This document shows, piece by piece, positions 7,492-15,700 of a DNA stretch of 22,864 nt (position 1 is the stretch's first letter; each line of letters opens with the position of its first letter). The stretch is from DSUN01 sp035527715. Lineage in GTDB: Bacteria > Planctomycetota > PUPC01 > DSUN01. The stretch spans positions 1 through 22,864 of the forward strand of contig DATKZY010000214.1 of assembly GCA_035527715.1 (NCBI GenBank), in the 5' to 3' direction. A program made the translations under genes and the position numbers. Below the pieces are notes generated by a model. That model was not told the origin of the DNA. It was given only the letters and a program-made list of their open reading frames with translations, and did no database searches.

Positions 7492-7528
7492 CGGGCATGA
7501 TGTGCCCGACTGAGCCCCCGAAGGGGGC
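7492..7528 (-). terminator. Two adjacent hairpins downstream of the isomerase-like gene
   Basis: Hairpin A is CGGGCA/TGCCCG (7492-7497 with 7503-7508). Hairpin B is GCCCCC/GGGGGC with a 3-base loop (7514-7519 with 7523-7528). Both lie 100-140 bp past the stop of the isomerase-like gene. Neither has a U-tract, so the terminator role is a guess. The rest of 7529-7630 shows nothing recognisable. Confidence 0.35.
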
Positions 7529-7630
7529 GTCCGAGCAGTAGTCCTATCGGGGTTGTGTTAGCGCGACTCTATGGTGTGCCCCGGATCTGCAAGAAGCCAA
7601 TGTTGAGTGAAGGCAACTCGGTGGCTCGGA

Positions 7631-9085
7631 CTACCCTTCCTCCACGACCCGCAGCCCCATGAGGTGGGCCAAGTGACGGATGGCGCGCGTGTGGTCGCCG
7701 TAGTAGGCCACCCGGTGCAGGGAGGCGTAGTAGTCCTTCCCGCTCTTGCCGAGCGCGCCGCCGCCCCAGTTGAACAACAGCTTCGCCGCATCGGGCACCT
7801 CCGCCACGAGTTCCGTCCGGCAACCGCGCTCGGTCCCCTCCGGGACGTCAGGGACTTCGATGATCTTTCCTGTGAACACAAGCAGTGTGTCGAGGTGGAC
7901 CAGTTTCGTGAACGTGACCTTCTGCCCGATGCGATAGTGGACCTCGGGGACGGCTCCGCCGCGGACTTCGGCGTGCCGCCGCAGCAGATAGGGCGCCTCG
8001 GGGCCGTCGGGACCTTCCATCTTCAGCGGGGCCGAGCAGTGGGAGAGGTGGAAGGCGTTCCTGGCCATGTCCACCCCAGCCGCATTGCCCAGGAAGCCGG
8101 CCCGATTCAACGCGTGCTGTAGAATCAGCATGGTCAACACGCAGTCGGCGTCACCGTCGCACGCAGCCGGAATGCCCCGGCCGTTGAGCCGAGAGAACCC
8201 GAGGCACGGGAAGCCGCGCAGCAGCCAGCGCATGCACGTGCCCACGCACAGCCCCTGCGCCCGGTGCTCCGCGATGAGTCGGTCCAGCGCCAAGGCGGCC
8301 CGCGCGGCCTTCACCACATCCTCGCGCTTCGGCTCGACCACCTGCTTGGCCCCCTTGATCCACCGCTCGGCGTCGGCCTCGGCGGCGTTGGCGTCCACCG
8401 CCGCGAGGGCCTTGTCGTAGTCTCCGTCGGGGATAGGCACGAGCTGGACCCCCAGGCGCTCCTTGACCTGGTCGGGCGCGAAGGACTTGGGCGTGCCCTT
8501 GAACGGCGGCGAGACGAGCACGCGGCTCTGCCGCAGCAGCGGGGGCACCCGCAACAGCGCCGCTGCCTGCTCCAGGTCACCGAAGTCGCTCGTGTTGAAC
8601 AGCGTGACGCGATGGCCCTCCTCCAGCCACCGCGGCACAAGACACCAATCGTGCCCACCGATCGCCGGCAAGTGAAACACCGCCGCCGGCCGGCGCTGCT
8701 GGAACACCACGGGCATGACGCCCTGGTTGAGGCCGAAGATGCTCGCGCTGATCGCCAGGACGGGGGCGTCGGGACCGGCCTTCTCCAGCAGCCGTGCGGT
8801 CTCCTCGGCGTTGCTCGCCTGGCCCACGATGAACTCTACGTTGCCGAGGTTCTTCTCCGCCTCGGCCAGACGCCTCTTCGCCGCTTCGATCTTCGCCGGG
8901 GGAGCGCACCAGCTTCGATTGGCCGGAACGCCGGCCACGATAGCGCAGATGCGCACCTTCGACGCCGGCTCGCGCGGAGGGGGCGGAGCTTCGCCCCCGG
9001 CCGCCAAGCGACTGGCCGCCAGCGCGATGCCGCCGATGGCCCCGGCGCCCCCGATGAATTGCCGCCGCGTGCAGTGCTTACACAT
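7631..9085 (-). CDS. Tat-exported protein related to L-fucose/L-arabinose isomerases
   Basis: The protein has 484 residues. The ATG at 9085 is chosen because GGAGG lies 8 bases upstream; the upstream frame runs into an inverted repeat. The N-terminus carries a twin-arginine motif, TRRQFIGG (R7-R8), then a hydrophobic stretch ending near residue 30. The body has two alpha/beta domains. Its C-terminal half shows CDGDADCVLTMLILQH (309-324), HLSHCSAP (346-353) and a final HRVAYYGDHTRAIRHLA block, resembling the metal-binding domain of the FucI/AraA sugar isomerase fold. Catalytic isomerases of this fold are cytoplasmic, so export is odd. CDGD also replaces the CEGD usual in relatives, so activity on free aldoses is uncertain. 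Planctomycetes encode many such Tat-tagged relatives of sugar enzymes. It is flanked by toxin-antitoxin loci, with no obvious operon partner. Confidence 0.7.
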   Translation of the reverse strand: MCKHCTRRQFIGGAGAIGGIALAASRLAAGGEAPPPPREPASKVRICAIVAGVPANRSWCAPPAKIEAAKRRLAEAEKNLGNVEFIVGQASNAEETARLLEKAGPDAPVLAISASIFGLNQGVMPVVFQQRRPAAVFHLPAIGGHDWCLVPRWLEEGHRVTLFNTSDFGDLEQAAALLRVPPLLRQSRVLVSPPFKGTPKSFAPDQVKERLGVQLVPIPDGDYDKALAAVDANAAEADAERWIKGAKQVVEPKREDVVKAARAALALDRLIAEHRAQGLCVGTCMRWLLRGFPCLGFSRLNGRGIPAACDGDADCVLTMLILQHALNRAGFLGNAAGVDMARNAFHLSHCSAPLKMEGPDGPEAPYLLRRHAEVRGGAVPEVHYRIGQKVTFTKLVHLDTLLVFTGKIIEVPDVPEGTERGCRTELVAEVPDAAKLLFNWGGGALGKSGKDYYASLHRVAYYGDHTRAIRHLAHLMGLRVVEEG

Positions 9086-9109
9086 CAATGGTGCCTCCAT
9101 AGAAACCCA

Positions 9110-9185
9110 GGGGTCAGCTCGTAGGTACCCAGTTTCTTGTCGGGCCGCCTGCGTGACAGAAACTGGATTATTACGACCTGACCCC
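9110..9185. repeat. 76-bp imperfect inverted-repeat element (REP/MITE-like)
   Basis: The left arm (9110-9141) and right arm (9155-9185) are inverted copies matching at 26 of 32 aligned positions, with a 13-base centre. Both outer ends read GGGGTCAG inwards, and both arms carry CCAGTTTCT. It fills the gap between brnA and the isomerase-like gene. Length, symmetry and sharp ends resemble REP/BIME elements moved by Y1 (RAYT) transposases, or a small MITE; that origin is an inference. It could form a strong hairpin in mRNA reading through from brnTA. Confidence 0.65.
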
Positions 9186-9193
9186 AAAGCTGC

Positions 9194-9484
9194 TCACGGC
9201 TTCAGCTCGGAGGCAAGGCGCTCGACGAGCCATTGGCGGATGAGGGTCTGGAACGGCACGGCCCGCATCGTCGCCAGCTTCCGAATTGCCTGTTCCTGGA
9301 GAGGGTCAATCTTGAGCGACAGGTTCTTCATCGGCCGTCGACGGCGCCCGTGCAGAATGTCCTCGCGCAGGTCCTCTGCGAGGCTGAACTCCACCGGCTC
9401 CTCGCCCAAGTCGTCCAGGACGCCGTGTGAATCATAGTACTCGGCGGACCCCGGAACAATCGCGGCGTTCGCACGTCTCTTCAT
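9194..9484 (-). CDS. brnA: Antitoxin BrnA (ribbon-helix-helix type)
   Basis: The protein has 96 residues. The start is taken as ATG 9484, in ATGA overlap with the end of brnT, which is the usual arrangement. The C-terminal half, MKNLSLKIDPLQEQAIRKLA followed by PFQTLIRQWLVERLASEL, has the strand-helix-helix pattern of CopG/RHH DNA-binding proteins. The N-terminal part would contact the toxin. BrnA neutralises BrnT and represses the operon. The promoter at 9784-9811 fits this. Confidence 0.85.
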   Translation of the reverse strand: MKRRANAAIVPGSAEYYDSHGVLDDLGEEPVEFSLAEDLREDILHGRRRRPMKNLSLKIDPLQEQAIRKLATMRAVPFQTLIRQWLVERLASELKP

Positions 9485-9759
9485 CGGTTCCGGCTCCTCT
9501 CGCGATAGTACCGGCGTTCTGCCGGGCTCATGTCCCATCCCGTGATCACGCGGGCCAGTCCCGCCCCCTTGTGCTCGAACACGATCGTCAGCAGCCGCCC
9601 GCCCATGGACGGCCCAAAAGCAACGTAGCGGCCCTGCGTGGTCCTTCGGACCAGGGGGCGAATCGCGAACACTTGCTCGGCCTCCTCGGGAGTCACGCCG
9701 TGGCCCAGCTCAATGTGGGGCTCGTTCCCATCGTCCCACTCGAACTCCCGAATCCTCAA
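9481..9759 (-). CDS. brnT: Ribonuclease toxin BrnT (DUF497)
   Basis: The 92-residue protein shows the BrnT pattern: FEWDDGNEPHIELGHGVTPE, then EAEQVF, then RYVAFGPSMGGRLLTIVFEH, then RVITGWDMSPAERRYY. BrnT is a RelE-fold ribonuclease that slows translation under stress. The start is TTG 9759, supported by GAGGAG (plus strand 9767-9772), 7 bases upstream. Toxin before antitoxin is the normal order for this family. The 4-base overlap with brnA indicates coupled translation. No damage is visible. Confidence 0.9.
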   Translation of the reverse strand: MRIREFEWDDGNEPHIELGHGVTPEEAEQVFAIRPLVRRTTQGRYVAFGPSMGGRLLTIVFEHKGAGLARVITGWDMSPAERRYYRERSRNR

Positions 9760-9783
9760 GGCCGAACTCCTCAGTCGTAGTAC

Positions 9784-9811
9784 ATTGTATCACATCCTCG
9801 GCGATTCGCAA
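9784..9811 (-). promoter_or_regulatory. Candidate promoter for brnTA
   Basis: On the minus strand, TTGCGA (9806-9811) and TACAAT (9784-9789) are 16 bp apart. Transcription would start near 9777, leaving a short leader with the ribosome-binding site. An imperfect palindrome (9777-9793, GTAGTAC/GTATCAC) overlaps the -10 box and could be the BrnA operator. Confidence 0.5.
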
Positions 9812-10124
9812 CCCCGATTGCCCCCAATCATCTTGCCAGCGTTCTTCCCCCGTCCCAGCGCGAGGACCCCAGGATAATTGATATTTGAAGACTTGACACC
9901 GCCTCCTTCTTCACATCAATGGCGCCTCCTCAAAGGTCTTGGCCAGGTGACCAGTGACGAAGCCAAAGGCTCACGCACAGCATCGGGCAGGGGCACGAGC
10001 GCGGGCGGCAGCCTTTCGGAGTGCGTGTGCGAAGCACCGCTTTGCTCTTGCTGCCCTGCTATGCCTGGTACCGAAATGGCCTTGCCATGCGCAATGCCTC
10101 AATGACCCCAATGCCTCAATGCCT
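9812..10124. other. Intergenic stretch without a convincing gene
   Basis: Short open frames exist on both strands, but none has family-like sequence together with a ribosome-binding site. One item stands out: bases 9912-9929 match 9081-9098, the ribosome-binding site and start of the isomerase-like gene, at 17 of 18 positions. Here the ATG is followed directly by TGA. This could be the leader of a lost paralogue. Confidence 0.5.
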
Positions 10125-10126
10125 CC
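10093..10126. repeat. Short direct repeat (17-bp period)
   Basis: AATGCCTCAATG occurs at 10093-10104 and again at 10110-10121, followed by a partial third copy at 10118-10126. It is non-coding. The function is unknown and it may be simple slippage. Confidence 0.5.
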
Positions 10127-10170
10127 CAGCTTGAGCGACGGCCCGCCGGAGTGCGTCGGCTGAAGCTGGG
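10125..10170 (-). terminator. Long hairpin directly after the lipoprotein-like gene
   Basis: Arms 10125-10140 and 10154-10170 pair over about 16 bp with one mismatch and one bulge around a 13-base loop. The outer 8 bp (CCCAGCTT/AAGCTGGG) are perfect. It begins 10 bases past the stop at 10180, the usual place for a terminator, but no U-tract follows. Confidence 0.45.
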
Positions 10171-10179
10171 CTCCCCCGG

Positions 10180-11589
10180 TCACTTGCGCTGCTCGTCCGC
10201 ACTAGCGGACCTATTGACCCGCACACCTGCCCCACGTGCCTTGCGAATCCTCTCCTCCACCGGACGCGCAAGGCAAGGCCATGTGGACAAGCGCTTTGCC
10301 AAAAGCCAGTCCTGCAACGCAGCTTGGCGCTCCCCCAGTCTCCACCGCACCGTCCCTCGGTTCAGGTAGGCAAGGGGGTCCTGTCGAATGGACAACGCTT
10401 TGTCGAAGTGGCCGACGGCTTCGTTCAGTTCGCGCGCTCTGTCGCAGACAACGCCTTTGTTGATATCGCGACCGATCTCGCCCTTGTACTCCTCACTGAT
10501 GCGGCTGTGGAATTTTGCGGATTCCCTCTTGTGCCACTCGTCGGCCTTGTCCAAGGAAGTCTTGAGGGCCTTGCCTCCGTCGAACGGAAAACTGAAAAGG
10601 ATCGGGAGGCTCCTCAGGGAAAAGGGGATTGGCAACATTCTAATGTGCCGGCCGAGAACATCCTGCTGCACGAGCTTGTGCATGTCGGCAGTATTGTAGG
10701 TCATTTCCTTGTAGAAGAACTCTCGCCAGTTCCTGGGCATATGCCGAACCCAAGGCATAGCCATACTCAGAGTTTCACTGGCGAACAGCTCGACAGGATA
10801 CCAGCGGATCACGTCGAGTTTTGCGCCGCTCGTCTCGGGGTCGCTGAGGGCCCCCGGCCTGATGAGGACTTCCTTGTCCAGGGCGTACTGGTGGGATGGG
10901 CTACCGTCTGCATGGACCCAACACGCCTCAATCTTGTAGATCCAGCCCGCCTGCAAGTCGCAGGAGACGGACGCACCTTTCCCGTACAAGGCATCGGCGA
11001 CCGGAACCGTGTCGGTGCCAATAAGCGCGTGCAATGAGGGCATCGGCCATATTGTCATTGGGAACCATTTTGGCCAGCGGCTGCCGAGGCAGAGCTCGCC
11101 GCCGAGGAAAGGGTAGGCCCCCATCAGCGACATGCGGGTCTTCCTGGGCATTCCCTCGGGTGTCGGGATCAGGTCCACGACGACCGCCCCGACCTCGACC
11201 GGAATCCATTCGGCGCGCGCCACAAACGTATGCCTGCCAGGGAGTACGTGGTACTCCAGTACCGGGTACAGAATGTCGGTCCATGCGTTTGGCTTGCGCC
11301 AGTATGGTGCGACAGTCCTGCCATCGATCGATAGCGTCATGTGGCCGGCGACAAGCAATACCGCCGTTCCCTTCAGGGACATCCCCCTGCTGCTGTGCAG
11401 ACGGCGGACAGGCCACGGGGGCTGTACGCACCCGAATGGCCCTGCCATGCCGATGGCGAGGAGGACAAGATGAAGTGGCGTCGTGCATCGGGGACGTCTC
11501 TCTCGCCTCAGCTCCGGCCCCGTTCCCAGTCGGCTGAGTCGTTCGTCCAGCGTCCCTCTCGCCCGATCCACCCTTAGACCAGGAATCAT
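10180..11589 (-). CDS. Unrecognised secreted or lipid-anchored protein with a C-terminal TPR-like motif
   Basis: I do not recognise the family. From ATG 11589 the protein has 469 residues; GTG 11601 is an alternative with poorer spacing to a ribosome-binding site. After a basic N-terminal stretch, a hydrophobic segment (LHLVLLAIGMAGPFGC, ending at C54) could be a signal with a weak lipobox. The middle (about 70-260) looks beta-rich, including a stretch TAVLLVAGHMTLSIDG followed by a GRHTFVARAEW motif, as in PEGA-like domains. Residues about 390-433 (AVGHFDKALSIR..., LAYLNRGTVRWRLGERQAAL) fit one or two tetratricopeptide repeats, usually protein-protein contacts. G+C looks lower and codon use less biased than in the hydrolase genes, which suggests separate ancestry. 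It lies 67 bp downstream of xylA on the same strand and might be read through from that operon. Confidence 0.6.
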   Translation of the reverse strand: MIPGLRVDRARGTLDERLSRLGTGPELRRERRPRCTTPLHLVLLAIGMAGPFGCVQPPWPVRRLHSSRGMSLKGTAVLLVAGHMTLSIDGRTVAPYWRKPNAWTDILYPVLEYHVLPGRHTFVARAEWIPVEVGAVVVDLIPTPEGMPRKTRMSLMGAYPFLGGELCLGSRWPKWFPMTIWPMPSLHALIGTDTVPVADALYGKGASVSCDLQAGWIYKIEACWVHADGSPSHQYALDKEVLIRPGALSDPETSGAKLDVIRWYPVELFASETLSMAMPWVRHMPRNWREFFYKEMTYNTADMHKLVQQDVLGRHIRMLPIPFSLRSLPILFSFPFDGGKALKTSLDKADEWHKRESAKFHSRISEEYKGEIGRDINKGVVCDRARELNEAVGHFDKALSIRQDPLAYLNRGTVRWRLGERQAALQDWLLAKRLSTWPCLARPVEERIRKARGAGVRVNRSASADEQRK

Positions 11590-11656
11590 GGGACCCCTCA
11601 CCTATCTCCCTTCCCTGCCTGTCCCGCGGCTTGCCGTCGACGGCGGCGACGACCAC

Positions 11657-12733
11657 CTAGACCTTGTTCGGCAGCGTGCCGGTCATGAGGTGCCGCATGA
11701 CGAGCCGGTCGAGGCCCTCGTAGTCGCGGGCCTTGATGAGGGCGGACTCGGCCTTGGGGTCGAGGGTGCGGACCTTTTCAAGGAGCCAGAGGAACATCTC
11801 GCGGCTGTGGGCGAGGTGCTTGGTGGAGATGGCCTTCTTCTGGGGCCGCATGGCCTTGATGTCGAGGCCGACCATGTTGCCGTCCCGGCCGTAGCCGCCA
11901 AGCTCCAGGACTCGCACTTGGTTGTAGGCACGGCGCAGGTTGACCATGCCAAAGGTGCGGTCCTGGTCGAACTTCGGGCCGTTCTGGTCGTTGAGGTGGA
12001 CGCTCCAGAGCTTGCCGACGGAGAGGGCGAAGGCCATTTCGTCGGAGGGGTCGAGGCCGGCGAGGATGCTGTGGGCGCTCTCCATGTTCGCGCCGACGCG
12101 CGTTGGGTCAATGGTCATGTACGAGATGGCGACGGCGTGGCCCATGGTGGGCACGTAGGCGTGGTCCATCGGCTCGTTCGGCTTCGGCTCGATGAGGATG
12201 CGGATGCCCTTGTCGTACTCGAGCATCTGGTTGATGGCGTCCACCTGCTTGCGGTAGGCCTCGATGGCGTTCTTGGCCTCGCGCACGTAGGTGCCCTCGC
12301 GGGCGAGCCAGAGCACGATGTCGCGGGTGCCGATGAGGCGGGCGATGTCGATGGCCTTCTTCGAGCGTTCGATGGCGTAGCGGCGGTCGGCGGGGGAGTT
12401 GGACGTGTAGCCGCCGTCAATGCCACGCGGGGTCTCCCAGAGGCGGGGCGCGACGAATTCGGCGACGATGCCCGCATTGTCGAGCTTGCGCTTCATCGCC
12501 TTGGCCGCCTTCTCGATCTGGGCGGGGGTCTTGCCGTCGAGGTCGGGCACCGCGTCGTCGTCGTGGAACTGCATGCCGTCGAAGCCGAGGTCTTTGAGCA
12601 TCTTGAGCTTCCGGTCGAACGAGAAACTCGTCCGAACCGGCGGCCCGAACGGGTCGGCCCCCTCGTGGATGTTCCACGGCCCGAACGTGAAGCGGTACCT
12701 CGTCCTGCCCTGGCCGTCCACAAACTTCGCCAT
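11657..12733 (-). CDS. xylA: Xylose isomerase
   Basis: The 358-residue protein is a full-length class I (actinobacterial-type) xylose isomerase converting D-xylose to D-xylulose in the cytoplasm. Key residues are all visible. The catalytic FHDDD has H57 and D60. The signature IEPKPNEP has metal ligand E182, catalytic K184 and E187. Further ligands are E218 and H221 (ANMESAH), D249, D256 and D258 (HLNDQNG-KFDQD), and D291 (GLDIKA). ATG 12733 follows AAAGGAG by 6 bases; longer upstream frames lack homology. It begins 37 bp after the large glycoside hydrolase gene and ends the xylan operon, linking extracellular xylan breakdown to pentose metabolism. No xylulokinase gene is in the window. Confidence 0.92.
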   Translation of the reverse strand: MAKFVDGQGRTRYRFTFGPWNIHEGADPFGPPVRTSFSFDRKLKMLKDLGFDGMQFHDDDAVPDLDGKTPAQIEKAAKAMKRKLDNAGIVAEFVAPRLWETPRGIDGGYTSNSPADRRYAIERSKKAIDIARLIGTRDIVLWLAREGTYVREAKNAIEAYRKQVDAINQMLEYDKGIRILIEPKPNEPMDHAYVPTMGHAVAISYMTIDPTRVGANMESAHSILAGLDPSDEMAFALSVGKLWSVHLNDQNGPKFDQDRTFGMVNLRRAYNQVRVLELGGYGRDGNMVGLDIKAMRPQKKAISTKHLAHSREMFLWLLEKVRTLDPKAESALIKARDYEGLDRLVMRHLMTGTLPNKV

Positions 12734-12770
12734 GTCACACTCCTTTCTCAGAGGTTGGGATGTCCCCTGG

Positions 12771-15700
12771 CTAGCGCTTGACCTCATAATAGTAGGTCGC
12801 ATAGCGGCCGTCAATCGTGAAGGCGTTGCCCTGGCGGGCGACGTCCTTGGCCGTCGGCACGCCATAGATGTCCACGACCTTCACCGAGGCGATGGGCGCG
12901 CCCTTGAAGGTGAGGGTCGCCTGCACGGGCTCCATCAGGAGCGGCGGCTTCCCCGCGTCGAGGAGGCGGGTGCCGTCGGCGTTGTACTCGGCGCCCGCCT
13001 GCTTGTCGCGCGCCATCGCGGTGATGAGGATGTGCCTGGACTCGACGAGCGGCTTGTCGTCGAGCGGGGTGAAGAGCAGGCTGACGAACGGGGTCGGCAC
13101 CTGCACGCGCACACCGGGCAGGTCATAGTCCCCTCCGGCGGCGAAGCCGATGAGCGCCTGGGTCTTCGGGGCGTGCAGGGTGACGACGCGGCGGCCGTAG
13201 TCCCAGGTCAACTCCCCCGTCATGCTGCGGACGACCTTCTTCCCCTTGTCCCACCACTTCGCCCAGTCCACGGCGGTCGAGTGTTCGAGGCCGTCGGCGA
13301 TCTTCGCGGTCACACGTCCGATGGCGAGCACTTCCATTGGCGTCGCAAGGTTGCCGACGAGCTCCTTGTTGTCGTAGCCGCCGCCCGAGAAGTCCTGGCT
13401 CAGGGCGTCGAAGCCCTGGCAAACCTCGTCGAAAGTGCGGCGCCGCGCCGCGGCAAGGGGCGCCTCCTTGATGTGGCCCTTGTGGACGGCGAAGGCGAGG
13501 GCGGGGAACTGGCCGAAGTAGTGGGGCGTCTCGCTGACGTAGGACCGCATGTCGGGCCAGCCGCTGCCCATCCGGGTGCGCCCGCCGGCGAAGTGGTACG
13601 AGGCATCGAGGCCCTGAAGACCCATCAGGTAGAAGGCGAAGAGGGGAGCGGCTTCGGCCTTCCACTGGTTCGGCGGCATCTGGGTCCACTCGGTGACGAG
13701 GAACGGCTTGTCCTCGACCTGGTAGAAGCCGATGGCGAGGAGGTGCGAGCCGGGCTGGCCCATGTGGCTCTCGTTGTTGACCTTGCCGACGGCGATGTCG
13801 TGGCCGCCGGCGCCGCCGCCGAAGTAGTTGTGGCGGGTGATGCAGTCCATCGCGTCGTCGGCCCAGAGGTTGACGGGGTCGGCGGCGGGGCCGCCGGCGC
13901 GCCAGGCGGTGGAGACGGTGACGCCGCGGAAGCCGAGGTCGCGGAGGCGCTTCTGGCGGCGCTCGTAGTAGGCCCGTTGCGTCTCGGCGAGGAAGCGAAT
14001 GAAGTCGCCCAGCCGCCTCTTCTCGGCCTTGTTGCGGCGGGGGCCGTCGGCGTCCATCTCCCAGGCGCCGTAGATGCCCATTGCGGGGTTCGTGAGCGAA
14101 TCGCCTTGGCGCATTCCCGCGCCCCAGGCGGCCTTGAGCGCGTCGTCGTTCGCGTAGCGCTTCTGAAGCCATTCCATCCAGTTCCGCTTCAGGATGGCCA
14201 CGTGCCTGGGGAACTTCGTGTTCGCGGGCTCGAGTTGATTGAGCGGCGCGTGCCAGAACACGCAGTCCTCGTTGTGCACCTCGACGATGGCGAGGGCCGG
14301 GTCGTCCACGTAGCGGAGGCCCGTGTGGGGATTCTTGTGGAGGAGGAGCGTCTGGAGCCACTCCCATTCGGCGTCCTGGAGCTGGGGCATGAAGTTCACG
14401 AGGCCCGACGAGCCGCGGCCGCCGCGCAGCACGGGCAGCTCGGCGTACAGCTCGGCGGGGTAGCCGTCGTCGGGCGTGACGACGTGGGGGTAGAAGCTCG
14501 ACCAGGTGGCGTAGATGCCCTGCTTTTTCATCGTGGCGAACCAGCGGTCCCAGCGGTCGAGCTTCGCCTTGTCGAGGGCGCGCTGGCCGGTCGCGGGGTC
14601 CCTCTGGAGGAGGCCGACGACGGCCTGGACGGTGTGGGTGCGGATCATGTTGACGCCGTGCTTGGCGTAGAGGCGGGCCTGCTGGTCCCAAAGCCGCTCG
14701 GCGTCGGGGATGCCGGCGACCATGCCCCAGAACTTCACCGGCTGCCCCGTCTTCTCGAAGACGAAGTCCTTGCCCTTCCGCTGCACCAAGCCGTGGATGC
14801 CCGCGGGCTTGTCGAGGAGACGGCTCATATCGGTGATGGACTTGTCGGAGAACGGGTCGTCGTCGGGCAGGACGGCGAACCACTCGTCGGGCTTCGGCTC
14901 GCCGCCGGCGGCGAGCGAGGGCCGGTCGGTGCCCGCGGGCGCCCAGGGGAAGCTCGCGAAGCACATGCAGTCAATGCCGCCGTGATTGGCGATCTTCGAG
15001 GAGGTGGTGATGGTGAGGCTGTGCTTGCCGGGCTTGAGGTCGAACGTGCCGCCCTTCACCCAGCCGATGAAGCGGTGGTCGGGCTTGCCTGCGAGGTTCA
15101 TGCGGCCGCGCACGTCGCTCGTGAGGTCCATCTCGACGGGCTCGCCGCCATCGAGGCGGTAGTGCTGGGTCATCAGCGACACGTTGCAGCGGAGCCACCA
15201 GGCGTACTTGCCGCCGAGCTTCAGCTCGAACTCATAGGTCGCTTCGCCCGGGGCCGCGGCGTTGTAGTGCGAGAGCCATTCGCCGCCCGAGAGCAGGTCC
15301 TTCTTCACGTTGTCGTACCAGCCGTGCTTCTTGAAAGTGTGCTTCGCGGGTGCCTCGCCTTCGAGCCAGACCCATTCGCCCTTGCCCTCGACGGCCTCGG
15401 CGTTGAGCTTGGGGCCGGCGGGCGCAGGCGCGGGCGGCTTCTCGGCGGGCGGGGGCGCCTTGCTCCCCTGGACGAGCGCGCCCTCGGGCTTCTCGACGCC
15501 TGAGGGCTTCCAGTCGAAGTTCACGAAGGCCATGCAGTCAATGCCCCCGTGATTGGCGATGTCGGACTGTGTGATGAGCTTGAGGGTGTGCTCGCCCGGC
15601 TTGAGGTCGAGCTCGCCGCCCTTCACCCAGGCGAGGATGCGGTGATCCATGCCCTGGGGGGCGATGTTGAGCTTCTCGCCCTCCGTGGCCGACAGGTCCA

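Noticed and set aside
10093..10126. Possible CRISPR-like or iterated binding array
   Set aside because: Only two full copies of a 12-base unit, with no spacers and no cas genes nearby.
9878..10183. Small open frames on both strands between brnT and the lipoprotein-like gene
   Set aside because: No family features and no matching ribosome-binding sites; Cys/Ala/Arg-rich composition typical of random GC-rich frames.
11633..11644. Perfect palindrome GCCGTCGACGGC after xylA
   Set aside because: Only 12 bases, no loop and no U-tract; expected by chance in GC-rich DNA and not enough to call an operator or terminator.
12420..15503. Open frame of 1027 codons antisense to the large glycoside hydrolase
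   Set aside because: Same GC-bias shadow effect; the opposite strand has a signal peptide, duplicated modules and catalytic motifs.
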